Assembly (NCBI GenBank): GCA_036850595.1
Contig: CM072159.1
Coordinates: 7,835,016-7,899,015, forward strand
Origin: Rhyacichthys aspro
Lineage: Eukaryota; Chordata; Actinopteri; Gobiiformes; Rhyacichthyidae
Direction of reading: 5' to 3'
Length of the DNA stretch: 64,000 bases
Position numbers and translations under genes: made by a program. The notes under the pieces are model-generated. The model searched no databases and was not told the origin of the DNA. It worked only from the letters and a program-made list of their open reading frames with translations. Shown here piece by piece: positions 10,590 through 21,600 of the stretch; the stretch's first letter is position 1; each line of letters begins with the position of its first letter.

Positions 10590-10720
10590 GACTGTCTGCC
10601 CTCCGAGGATTGACTGGGCTTATGACCGGCTTAGCCCCGAGTCCTGGGCCTGATTGGCAGCAATGCTTTCCTCTTTCAGTGAGTAGCGAGGCGATGGGGA
10701 GGGGTCTAAAGGGATACCTT
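10590..10720. promoter_or_regulatory. candidate conserved non-coding element, short
   Basis: A G+C-richer patch with GCCTGATTGGCAGCAATGC near 10648, which contains an inverted CCAAT box (ATTGG), and ACCGGCTTAGCCCCGAG near 10625. It is short and weakly supported. Confidence 0.3.
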
Positions 10721-11034
10721 CAAATAGCAATTGGTGACTTGTTACGCAAGAACATTATGGTCTTCCAAAATTGTCATATGTCTTATGGACAAAGGAGTAT
10801 GGGGATATTGATTTGAAAATGTACACAGTAAACATTTATATAACCAGAAATATGTTTTTATTTAAGTTCTCTTAAAATGTGTAATTGCTTGTGTGTAAAA
10901 AAACCCCCAGCTTTGTTTATTTTGTTCCCTGTCTTACTTTTCACCTCTATAGTGATACAGAAAACATTTCCCACCTTGAGCCTCCCAGTCCCTCTCTGTG
11001 GTAATGGCACACTGTTGCTGTCAGTGTTAGAAGT

Positions 11035-11340
11035 TACTGTACAACGGGAGACTCGCACTCCCCTTCACTTCACACAGGATAATGGACAGTGTGCGTTACG
11101 GCCATTAGTCCATTACAATAGAGCTGTCTTGTAGCCCGACCGTGTTCCCTCCTGCTATGATCATTTTCATGCTATCTCAGCCCCTCTCATTGTTTCCTGT
11201 CTCAGAGGGAACAGCTCTCTTCAGTCGCTAATGCCGGGTTTTTGTGCTCAGTGAAAAGCCATGCTTCCAACTGTAATACAGTTCAGCCTTCACACTCTCC
11301 GCCGAGCCTCGTTCCCTGTGGAAGAGAAATAATTTATAAA
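11035..11340. promoter_or_regulatory. candidate conserved non-coding element
   Basis: Centred on TTACGGCCATTAGTCCATTACAATAGAGC (11096-11124), where two homeodomain-type ATTA cores sit 10 bp apart and a SOX-type ACAATAG core follows immediately. Further words are CTCTCATTGTTTCCTG near 11187 (inverted SOX core) and TCGCTAATGCCGGG near 11225. The close spacing of homeodomain and SOX cores resembles neural enhancers, but that comparison is inference. Confidence 0.42.
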
Positions 11341-11640
11341 ACGAAATCTACATTTGTTGTGTAAATGACCACATGCTGGAGGATATTTAATCCAGCCTGC
11401 AGTCGATCCCAGTCATGTGACTTGACCTAGTTTTGTCTGCCTCCCTCTGCCCGTCTCTCCCACAGTCTCTAAGCACCACTTTCCCTCTGTCTCTCAGTTC
11501 TTGTCTCACACTTCTTCCCCTGCCCATCCCTTTTCACTTTAATCGCCCCCATGCTGGCTTCAGTCTGTATTTACATCTTTCAACTATCTTTCAGTTATTA
11601 TTGCGGTAATATCATATTATCCATAACTAGAAATAGAAGT
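11341..11640. other. pyrimidine-rich spacer
   Basis: From about 11430 to 11560 the plus strand is CT-rich (many CCCTCT and TCTCTC words). Apart from possible polypyrimidine tracts, no feature is recognised and no exon-like frame follows. Confidence 0.45.
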
Positions 11641-11689
11641 AACACCATAGCCCTAAATGAAAGACAGTTGAATATGACACATGTCCCAA

Positions 11690-11990
11690 TGAAATACAAT
11701 ACAGTACTTTAGGTGCAATACAATAGGATACAATATACATAAAAAAATGTACACCTCAGTATAGTACACTACGGTACAGTACAATGCAGTGCAATGCAAT
11801 ATAATTTGATGCAATACGACAAGACAAATTGTTACAGTGTGAAACAATGTGGAAAATAGTTTACAATATGATACAATATGTTGCAATGCGATACAGTAAC
11901 ATTCACTACGATACAATACTATGCAATGCAATATTTTACAGTGTGATACGATTAAATATGTTACAAACCAACTGAATAAGATTCAATTGG
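11690..11990. repeat. degenerate pentamer/decamer tandem repeat (ACAAT/GATAC)
   Basis: About 300 bp are built from variants of ACAAT, GCAAT, ACAGT and GATAC in 5 bp steps, for example GATACAATATACAT, AGTACAATGCAGTGCAATGC and GTGATACGATTAAATATG. The period is 5 with a visible 10 bp super-period. A 92-codon minus-strand frame here (many Cys, Ile, Val and Tyr residues) is only the translation of this repeat. Confidence 0.75.
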
Positions 11991-12580
11991 TTTACATACA
12001 GTACGGGGATACTTATACTTGTACATATTGCGTGCAACTATGATATATCGTGATATATGTGCAACTGAAGAAGAATAATACCACTTTAAAATTTAAAATT
12101 AAATGTTTACAAAGTGGATAGTGTCTTCATTTTGTCTCTTTTTAATTAACTGCTGATGTTTGCTGATGTCATAATGTCACCATATATAGCATACATAACT
12201 ATACATATTTGAAGATGGGGTAATCCTATCCAGGAATCTCTGTCTCTATCACGTGTAGTTTGTACCATTGAAGTAGAAAGATGTCCTTCAGTTTTGTTCA
12301 AATGGCCTTGATCCTCATCTTGGAGCCCACACTTCTTTTCGGTCTGTAAAGCGATTTCTTAGCATTGTTCAAACTTTGTGCCCATGGTGCTGACAGTGAA
12401 AACAACTGCAGTAAACATTGACTACTGGCTTACTGAATGCCAAAAACCTAACAAAAAAAAAATTATTTAGGTAAATGCTTAAGCTAAAATCATTGACCAG
12501 GAGATTTGAGTAATGCACTGATTATCTTTTTTCAAACATGTTTTTTGAAAGGACAGATTAGACGGATAGACATGTAGCTA
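11991..12580. other. A/T-rich spacer with ATATATCGTGATATATG wording
   Basis: Near 12037-12063 the text GCAACTATGATATATCGTGA followed by TATATGTGCAAC forms an imperfect inverted repeat (GATATATC/GATATATG, with GCAAC at both ends). It resembles the ATATCG-rich repeat remnants elsewhere in the window. Nothing else is recognised. Confidence 0.4.
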
Positions 12581-12590
12581 GATTCATTTG

Positions 12591-12622
12591 CAGCTGAGGT
12601 TGGCTTGGCATGGCCTCAGCTG
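12591..12622. repeat. short inverted repeat (9 bp arms)
   Basis: CAGCTGAGG at 12591-12599 and CCTCAGCTG at 12614-12622 are exact inverted copies around a 14 bp spacer. Each arm contains a CAGCTG E-box, so the pair could be two E-boxes as well as a hairpin. It is short enough to be chance. Confidence 0.4.
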
Positions 12623-14739
12623 GACGATCAGGTCACCTCTTGGAATGTATGGCATGTATCCATTCCTGAAGAGCACTGGGGCCGCAGACTGATACAGTAA
12701 GCCCAAGGAAAAACCAACACATACATAAAGCTGTCTGCCTCTTCAACCAACACTTCACGCTGTCAGTAATTTCACACCACTCACACAACATAGTCAGACT
12801 TATCAACACTCTGCTCTAAGTATGCAAACTTATTTTTTTAAACGACTAGACATTTTTAAAAACCATTAATGTAATGCAATGAACAAGAAGTTAGAATTTA
12901 TTCATATTTCAGTAGTTTTTCTTCAAATATGACTCTCAAAACTATTTTATCCATCTTACAATTTCACTAATTACTTCCAGGAACATAACAACAAAGCTAT
13001 TTCTAGAACTTATGAAACATGTCCACCAATGAATGAGGGTCATTTTATGTCAGAGGTTTTCTTTCTGTCCATATTTGTTTTGGAGAAATTGTGGGAAATC
13101 AATACAAACAACATTTACTGTATTTACACTGCTTTAATGTGGCAAATAACAATTCACATACTTTGTGTATGCTGTTAGTGAGGAGGTAGACTCCAGATGC
13201 TCTATACATGAAGCATTTAGGCTACATCAGCTAAAGGCTACATGCTAAAACTCAAAGGATGTTTAATGCTATGTAGGTATATATGGGTGGTTTTAGAACC
13301 TGTGCTTCCTCATCAGAGACTGTTAACCAAGATCTGCCAACAAGATTAGCATACACATTGTGTAAGCTGCAAAACTTACGTTAAGATAAAATTGACATCC
13401 ACTACTTCTTGCAAACTCAAGCAAAATGTTTGATTATCCAAGAAGTCAAGTATACACTGGGTAATCTACATATAATCATAGCTTGGAAACTTTATACCCA
13501 GCTGTCAAATTCAGTACGCACTTCAGCTTCTGAGGCACCAGCCAAATAAATATTGGACTTGATAGAACATACTGAAACTTCATCAACTTGTTGCCTTGCC
13601 TGAAATGAAACAGACCAGCTTACTTTAAGTCAAATTCTGTTTATTTTTAAAGTGAACAGTGAGTATGAAAAAACTGGCACTTTTTCAAGGTACACCACTT
13701 TTGAGCTGTGCCATTAATACGGGAACTGAAACGCTGATACTCACAGTTTTACATAGTGAGAGAACAGTCTTGTCTCTATTCATTATCTTGGGCAAAAGTC
13801 CTCATTCCAATTGTGTCTTAACTCTGCAAGCATCATTTTCCTGTCCAAGTCCTTAGCCTGGCTTGATGTCCAGCTACGATAGCACATCACAAGTGTGCAG
13901 TTAACAATCAATTTACTTTAGATTTAAATTCCTGGACTGGGTTATTCCAATATTTTTCCTTTCTACTATCTACTTTCCAATGTCAGTCTGCTGACTGTAA
14001 TTTCTTATTCATTTTAATGGATCTAATTTACAGACTTATTTTAGCCTCGGAGTGCACTTAATCCTACAAGGGCTCTCTCTTGTGTAATTCCTTCTTGAGT
14101 ATTTCAAAGCATATATTGTTCAGGTCTTTAATGTGGACTACTGCTGGGCGGCTGCAGGTCCAGATGTGGAAAATGTATCACGTCTTATTAATATATTTCC
14201 CGTAACAACCTCATACATAGTGTTTCCCATGACATGTGTGCAGTGCATTTAATAAGCCATTATCCCAAACCACCTGTGTTTGTACTTAAAGGTTTGTGTG
14301 GAGCTGGGAAACATCTTGTTTTTTATGACATAGATGGACATTAAGTGAACTGTAGGCCCACAGTCTCCATTCACATTCACATTACAAGCTGTTCATTCAT
14401 AAGTAAAAAAAAAACAAAACACTGAAGGGCTGTGTGTAGTTTTTCCAAAATAAAGGCCCATCATTGCAGTAAGGGTAGTGTATAGATAGTCTTTCAAAGG
14501 CATACCATATAGAATGTCATCTTTGACATCAGTATGGTGATTTGTTTAGAAACATGATGATTTTGTTAAATGACTGATGCAATGCGTATTGACATGAGCA
14601 TACAGCATTGATTGGTGATTGTGGACCACAGACTGAGAAACATATTGTTCCGTGGAGGAGAAAAGAGGACGTGGGTGGCAGCGTTGTCCTTCCCTTGTGT
14701 TGTGTCCTTTTGTGTTTGTACATGTTTACATCCTCCGTG
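12623..14739. other. A/T-rich non-coding DNA
   Basis: A modestly denser patch at about 14040-14180 contains GTGCACTTAATCCTACAAGG (a TAATCC K50-homeodomain type core), CTTGTGTAATTCC and GGGCGGCTGCAGG. Otherwise nothing stands out. Short frames such as the one from 13659 have no protein-like features. Confidence 0.45.
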
Positions 14740-15270
14740 CGCAGACCCATTCTGTACTCACTGAAGTGACGGGAGGAGGTTAATGGCTGAACGCGCACTC
14801 CTGTAGTGATGGGAGCGTGGGCGTGTGGAGTCAATTTAGCAGGCTAACAGGAAGCGTGCTCCGGGACCTTCCACCGGGACAGAGGCCAGCGGTGAGTAGG
14901 GCACAGGTCGTCGAGCTGCACCACACCTCGCTTTCTGCCTCCAGCACCTCCCCTGAGCTGTTGACGGACTACAGTCCCTCCCGTTTGAAGATTCATATCC
15001 ACAGTGTGAACCAGCTTTATTTCAACATTAGTCGCTGGAGGTGATTCCCTTTGATCACTGTGAAACGTCAGCTATGATCAAGGAAATTCGAGGCCGTGAA
15101 CTGAGGCTAGGATTGTATCCAATTGCATCCATTAATCAAAGCTAAAAATAGCCCTTTTGACACTACATTGAAGTTGGCCGGACCACAGTGGAACTCAGAA
15201 AATACTGAATTGATTCCCAACACTTATCCATTGGACGGAGGACATAAAACTACCCCGCTTTTTCTGGTGT
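14740..15270. promoter_or_regulatory. candidate conserved non-coding element or short CpG-containing exon region
   Basis: CpG-retaining block with GAACGCGCACTCC near 14787, GCTCCGGGACCTTCCACCGG near 14858 and GGTCGTCGAGCTGC near 14907. A strong splice-donor-like GCCAGCG|GTGAGT lies at 14891/14892, but the only acceptor in front of it (AATTTAGCAG near 14841) has a poor pyrimidine tract. Farther on, GCATCCATTAATCAAAGC near 15126 joins a homeodomain core to a TCF-like core. I favour a regulatory reading over an exon. Confidence 0.38.
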
Positions 15271-15589
15271 TAATATTTCACAGCTGAGAAAGAGCCAGTG
15301 TGCACCATGCCAAAGGCTGTTGGCGCAGGCAGAGACTGTCATGTGAATGGCTACTGTAAAGATCGGCAGTGGGATAGTGGTTTTGAAATGCTTGCTTGTG
15401 TCTGCTCCCTTGCTCTTGCAGCTTTTTCTGAGCCCAATGATTGATTAGAGCTATTTGCCCAAGGATGGTCTGTGGAAGTTGGGCTGCAGTGAGGCCTTTG
15501 TTCCCCTGTTTGCCCCAGAGATAAGCTGTGACGTGCACACCCACCCCCCTTTTTTTCTGTCCCTCTGACTTTGTTTACTACACTTAAGC

Positions 15590-15760
15590 CATGTTTTCAA
15601 TGAGTGCTTTGGTACTGGTTGGTTTGGTATGGGTAAACCCAGTGTAAAAAACAGACTGCTCTGTTCAGTTCTACCTTTTAGTAACCCTACCACACTGATG
15701 GAAACCAAAGTGGAGGGGTTACCAAAGTCAAGTAGTATAGGACACTATTTGGGACGCTTT
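15590..15760. mobile_element. possible degenerate DNA-transposon remnant (GGTACC/GGTTACC rich)
   Basis: The wording CCATGTTTTCAATGAG, TTTGGTACTGGTTGGTTTGG, GGTTACCAAAG and TGATGGAAACCAAAG recalls short fish elements with repeated GGTACC words and a GTTTCCATC-type terminus in both orientations. The inverted pair TTTGGTAC and GTTACCAAA is visible, but no target duplication is. Low confidence. Confidence 0.25.
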
Positions 15761-18700
15761 GCTCTACAATGGAAATATGTCTAAAATGTGCCGTACTAAC
15801 CAGACTCTCATTACACCAGACCAGTATGAACAAAGCTTAAGTTTACTTCTGCCCCATCTGTCTGTGTCTGCAGCCGTTTGCCACTGGTCTGCCTTTGGCT
15901 TCATCACATCACAGTGAGTGAGACTAATGACTGTTATAAATTATCAGGAAGTCTTCTTTGGGTGTCACCAGAGCTTAACCTCGGTGCTATGTAATGTTTT
16001 TGAAAAGGTACTTGTCTTTCCAGGAGGCAATACTTTTTCTGTGGGAAAGGTGAACTTTGACAGACTGGTGAAAAATCCTACCAGTGCTGAAATGCATCCA
16101 TCTATCACTCAGAGCTCAAAGACTTTTATCATTACTCTAGTTTCTAACACTTATGTATGCAGGTGTGCACATGGAGGTATGTTGTTGGCATGAAATATGT
16201 GTGGGAAAACCAAAATGACTCGCAGCACAGTTAGGTTTTCACACCTAAAGCTGCAACTGAACTGAAACGAGACATGTAGGCGGGGCTTGCTACAGAGGAA
16301 GGAAGGTCTAGCCACAACCACAACCACACTTTCAACTAGTTGTCTTTAGACATGCATTTGCCTCGCTTACAGACAGAATTTTGTCTGGCACTGCTTAAGT
16401 AGTCATATCCCCAGAGTCAATAAGGACAGCAGAGTAGAATTTAAAGATGGATCAGGTGGTTTGGAAATGAAAAGTACACACCCTAAGTCAAGGTTAGAGC
16501 CATTAAAGTGAGCAATCTATTACTAAATGCCATTTTTATCCTTTGTAAAGTGAAAACTACAGATGCCAGGAGTGTAATAGCACAAAGAATACCTTGGAGT
16601 GTTGATATTACAATTGATTTGTTGCTGTTTATCTTATTTATGAACTTTTAGATTGCATTTTTTTTTTACTGTCCAAAATTGCATGCTGTTCTTACACTTG
16701 CACTTGTTATCTTATCTAAAATGTGTTCTTCATTGTGGATCTGCACTTTGCATAGTTTACATTAGGAGAGGATCAGTCAAACAATGTACTACACAGTGTA
16801 TAATCACCTCAAAATACAACTTTTAAAGCTCTTTTAAAGTGTGTGCCGAGTGCCATGGCTGTTCACATGCTGTAAAATACAGGAGTGTAAGTGTGTAACT
16901 GTAATCTGCATGAGATGTTAGTAAGAAAAACAACTCCATCTTTAAAATTGTGATCTGTTTCTCTTGCATTGAGAAAAAAACTGTTTAGTCTTTTAATCAT
17001 CTGTGGGAAAAAAACAAAAAACAAGACCTTTTGTCATCTAGGTTTTATTGTTAAGGATTTTAATAAATGACAATGTGAAGGGAAGTAAAAGGAAACATGG
17101 ATAAATATTGGTAATGCCTCCATGTACTGTTTAACAAGTCAGAGATGATTGTGGGATCACATAAGTTTGGTGTTGAACTCAGAGCTAGAAGTTTTAGATA
17201 AGCTCTTCTGTATGATCTAATGTCTGCCTTCTAATCTAATTTTCACCGGCAAATTGGTCTAGTTTTACCATTTTATGCATTTTTTTGTGTGTGTGTATCA
17301 TACAGCTGGCACTTTGTTTTCTGTAACATTCCAAGCAGACTTTGCAATACCAATATGCAGTTGATATTAGGTTAACTGAAGTATTTGTTCAGTCCAAATT
17401 TAGTTGGAAAGCACTGTTACCATGTGTGAAAACCTGCGAGAAATTATTGTTTCACACTTAAAACATCATAAACACATCTATAATTGCAATATTTTAGATA
17501 AACTATTTTATCCAAACATTCCATGCATGTCCCGCACTACCACATTATCTTACCAAGAATTTGCAATAAAGTCACATCATTTCTAAATAGACAGGTGCTG
17601 CTCAGTAAGTTTTCCAAAGATCCAGTTTTACAAAGGTCAGCTTTGTCAGCTCTACCTTTTGCCTCAGATGTCTTGCAGCTTCAAATGCCACACCAGGGCA
17701 ACTGTCACTTTCATTATCCCGGAACCGTGTGAGACTATTTCAGACAAAGTAAGAAGGCATGTGTTTCCTGCACAAAAAAACAAGCCTGTTACAGAAAGGT
17801 GCTCTTGTTCATTTCAAAAGCGCCTCAGTCTGAGTCTCGCAAGAAAACACAGTCGCTTAATAAGTCATTCAATAAAGCTGTCCAGTTAAGTTTTTATTGC
17901 TTCACCAGACCACGGCAGCAGTTGGGTTTTGTGAGTCACAAGTTGAGAAACAACAAGCCACGCATTTGACTCATTTTTGTTTTTGTGTAAAGTGCAGCCT
18001 ATGTAAAAGCAACAGTCTTGAAATCTTTTGGGTAGAGGAAGTGAAAACGTTTGTTGTGGCTAAACATACAGATTAAACCAAGGTCTGCTGAGCTATCTTT
18101 TCCTTTGATTTTGACTAACCTTTCATTATGGCTAAGTGATCCCTCAGGTGGCTAATGTTATCTCTGTAGACATTCATGCCTGAGCAGATCAGCCCCATAC
18201 AATTTGTAGCAACATGGAATTTAACTTTTGGTTTTAGCTTGGATTCCAATTCTGTTTGTGCCTGAACAAAGGTATCTGTCTACAGGCATTTCCTATGTGG
18301 AATATATGTGGAATAATGCAAATAAATGTTAAATAATGACGAAAAATAATAATAAAAATTTGAATTGACTTGTATTGCAGTATTGTATGAGTTCTATTAC
18401 AACAGGCTGTGGAATAGGCTGAATCTGGACAATATTTTCAAGACTTGTATTACATGTTAAAATACTTTCAACACAATACACATGTTTTTCTTAGATTTCC
18501 ACATATGATTTCTGAAGCAGACTGCCAAATAAATTGTGACCCCCACTTCCTGGTCTTGTTAAGCGTTGTTTGGTCATGGATTTGGCAAACTGTTGTTTTC
18601 TTGTTGTACCTACCCAGTGTTTGAGAAACAATGCCCTTAAGTGTAGATGCATGCAGGGCAGATCTAAGAAAAGATTTAGAGTAGACCTTGAAGGTTTTTC

Positions 18701-19199
18701 ACATATGTTATGTATGAACACTGAATCCAATCAGAAAACAGTAGCAAACTTTTCTCAGGTCTGAAATTTTGGGCTGCCACAGGAAAGTCCTAGGCTTTGC
18801 GTGCTCATCCATCACCCCAACCTACCTTAATTTTATTTGTTAAAAAGTTCAAATGTAACTCCATACTTGGTTTACAAAGGCAAAGTTTACATTTGAATCC
18901 TTTTCATTTTTTGAAGGAGATATGTATGAGTATTTTTTGGATACAGACATTAGACATTAAGATACTAAATATTATGAAAGAACTTCCGTATTTTTAGCAG
19001 TATAAACTGTTTTACTTATTGCCATTCATTACAAGTCTATACTAAACCTACACAAAATCAGACGAAACGGACAAACATGAAGAGGAACAAAAAATGTGCT
19101 GTGTTCGATGTGTGATAGCTATTTTTTACAGTGGTGTGATGAGCATCAAGGAATAGCCTGCAGTAATCTTCCTCTTTTGTGGCAATACATCTATTTAGG
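15761..19199. other. A/T-rich non-coding DNA without a recognised gene
   Basis: Homopolymers, a short GT tract near 17286-17297 and scattered frames of 60 to 91 codons that lack domains or splice context. The 91-codon frame at 15918-16193 is the best of them but is bounded by ordinary A/T-rich sequence. No dense motif block is apparent. Confidence 0.5.
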
Positions 19200-19570
19200 C
19201 TTTGCTACAGATAAATAAGAGCTCAGAGGCAAGTTTAAATAGCTTCTTTTTTTCTTCAAAATGGGTATCATAGAGGGGGAGGGAAGATGGTTGCTGATGG
19301 AGCAGATATGCGTTGGAGCATTTTGAATGCTTTCCACGCCGATGATAAAGATGAGAGAGAGGTGCAACGCTCAAGAGGGTGCTTGATTATCAGCTGAGGG
19401 CTCTTGAAGTGCTGCTATCGAGCCTTGTTGTTCCAGTGCGTTGGTTTATCGGGCTGCTAAATGGTGGTGTAATGAGTGGGTGCTGTGTGGGATTTGTCTC
19501 TTCAGGGAAACAGCAAACAGAACAAGGTAATTAAAGGAGTGTTTCGGATGATCACAAACACTGCCTTGTT
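19200..19570. promoter_or_regulatory. candidate conserved non-coding element
   Basis: Retained CpG and ordered motifs: CACGCCGATGATAAAGATG near 19336 (GATAA core), GTGCTTGATTATCAGCTG near 19379 (ATTA and GATAA overlapping), GTTTATCGGGCTGC near 19444, TGGTGTAATGAGTGGG near 19463 and ACAAGGTAATTAAAGGAG near 19523 (TAATTA). There is no frame longer than background. This is one of the more convincing enhancer-like blocks. Confidence 0.48.
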
Positions 19571-20459
19571 TTCAGATTTTGTCAAAGCATAATGCTCGGG
19601 AAAGTTTAAACAAAGTCATCATTAACTAGTATCAATGAAGCATTTAACCGCTTTAGTGCACAATTGGTGATGTAATAAAGCAGGAAACAGGATTGATCAA
19701 ACATAGCCACTGTTAAAGCTTAAATTAAAGTTGCTGAATTGGTGCCGTAAGATTTTGTGGCTTCTGTGTTTATTGCTGTTTTCTTCTAGTTCTTGATATC
19801 TGTGCTGTGTTTTCTAGCATAACAGATAAGTGACAGGCCTTTTATGCAATTGTACACCAAGATTGTGAAAATAGAAGTGTCACAACACATGCACATGGTC
19901 TAATAGCAATTTCGGGACTAACCTTACCAAATGCACATAAATTAATTGTATTTTTAAATGTATGATTGCCATTTTGCAGGTGAAATTCTTTTAGATGGGA
20001 TAGCTTTAGAAGGAACATGTAATCCGTTTAACCTGTTATTGATTTTCTTTGAGGCATCAGCACTATATTGTTTCTAAACCTGAATCAAAGCCATGTAATC
20101 TGTCCAGTCATGGATTGTTGTTTTCCTCACTTCAATACTGCACTCCATTTTACTGTCAATAATCTAATTTTCACATTCAAAAATGTCCTTAAATGTTGCC
20201 TTTTGTGGTTTGGTTGCTAATTCTTCGCAGTAAAAAAAACTAAAAAACATTGTCACATATCAGTTTGATTTATTGCAGCATTATAGTTGGTTTTCTAGCG
20301 ATTCATTCTGTCACTGTTGTCAATGTCAGGCATTTGAGGATACTCTTTGTGATTTTCTCCAATTTGATTAACTACTTTTTTACTAAGAAATCAATCAACT
20401 TAAATTCCCCAAGGACTTTTGGGTATACTCTAAAAGATTACATTTTTTTCCCCTTGAAG
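19571..20459. other. A/T-rich spacer
   Basis: A 112-codon frame starts at 20250, but it is A/T-driven (many Phe, Ile and Asn residues) and shows no domain. Nothing else is recognised. Confidence 0.5.
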
Positions 20460-21360
20460 GCCAATGTGAAGACTAGGCAGAAGAAAGGCCAGATACTGTG
20501 GGACTTTGTTCTCCTCTCAAGGACCTCTGAGACCTGCTGGAAACTGTCGAAGGTGAATGGCATTCACGACAGTTACCGCAGCGATTGATTGCTCCTCTAC
20601 TGCTGCTGTGTCCTTCCGCGCCCTACCGGGACCTTATCCCCTGGAGTCCCATGTGGGAAAGGCTTTTTTATTGCACCTGGGAGATGTATTAAGAGCCCAA
20701 TGAACTTTGACCTTGGGCTTGATCACCCTGGCAACGCAGACCATGAACAATCGTTACACTTTAAAAGAGAGCTCGGCTGCAATCTCCCCAACTCTCATAA
20801 ATGCTTGAATGTATTTCACTCAAAAGGCTCCAGTTTTTTGTGGGATCTTGTTAAATCTTGGGGCACTTTCACCGATGCATCTGTGACGAATGGGTAGTGT
20901 CCGTTAATGAAAATACCTCAGCCGTGCGCTTATCGCCGACTTTGGGCACAATGGTAAATTTAGACACCTTTGTTTCATTAGAACCTTGTCATTAAGCCTG
21001 TCTTTTATTAGCCTTTTATCAATAAAGAGTCCTGCTTTCATTAGCGCACCATCTCAAAGGCTCCCCTTCATTAGCACAGGGTTGTAAATGCTGGATGCGA
21101 TTTCATTAGCGGACCATCTTTAATGAGGAAACCCCCAGTGTGTTTACATTGCTCTGATCCCCCTATAATAGTCGGTGAGGATAATGCTGATTGGTTGTAC
21201 GGCTAAGGGAATGTTTAAGCTTGTCTTTCGAAGAGTGGATCATGCATGTTATTAAAGCCAATGAAATCCTTAGTGCTTAACAGTGAATTGATCAAACATT
21301 CCAGCATTTGAGGCTCTTCGGCAGTCGAAGATGTAATGGTGCCGCATGATCAACTCTGCA
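20460..21360. promoter_or_regulatory. long candidate enhancer block with repeated TTCATTAGC sites
   Basis: About 900 bp of mixed composition. The section at 20960-21130 carries a run of homeodomain cores: TTTCATTAGAACC, TCATTAAGCC, TTTATTAGCC, then three TTCATTAGC copies at 21037, 21067 and 21102. Two of them extend to 18 bp with a single mismatch (TTCATTAGCGCACCATCT and TTCATTAGCGGACCATCT). SOX-like GAACAATCG lies near 20746, GCAGCGATTGATTGCTCC near 20578 and GAATTGATCAAACATTCC near 21285. Frames at 20250-20588 and 20589-20897 overlap the block but have no domain features. I infer a developmental enhancer or enhancer cluster. Confidence 0.5.
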
Positions 21361-21600
21361 TCTAAAGCAGAGGTGCAGAAACTTTTTCCCAGATGTGCCA
21401 GATCTTTAAATAATCCAAGTAATGCTAAAAGTGTCTTTTTCTTTAATGGACAGAGAAGACTGAAGCTAGTCAGTTAAACAGGGGTAGTAAGAAAAGGGGG
21501 TGACACAAAAATAGATTATTAAAAAAAAAATACCTGAAAAATGATAAGTCATTTAATGAAAAAAACACTACCACTAAAACTACTATAAATTTTAAAGTTT
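21361..21600. other. A/T-rich spacer
   Basis: Poly(A)-containing spacer with no feature recognised. Confidence 0.5.

Noticed and set aside
11653..11931. 92-codon minus-strand frame rich in Cys, Val and Tyr
   Set aside because: It is a translation of the ACAAT/GATAC tandem repeat.
14841..14891. Exon-like segment before GCCAGCG|GTGAGT
   Set aside because: The acceptor lacks a pyrimidine tract, the segment is only about 50 nt, and no conserved-looking peptide is visible.
15278..15708. Minus-strand frames of 85 and 88 codons
   Set aside because: They overlap each other in different frames and cover the suspected transposon remnant. No domain was seen.
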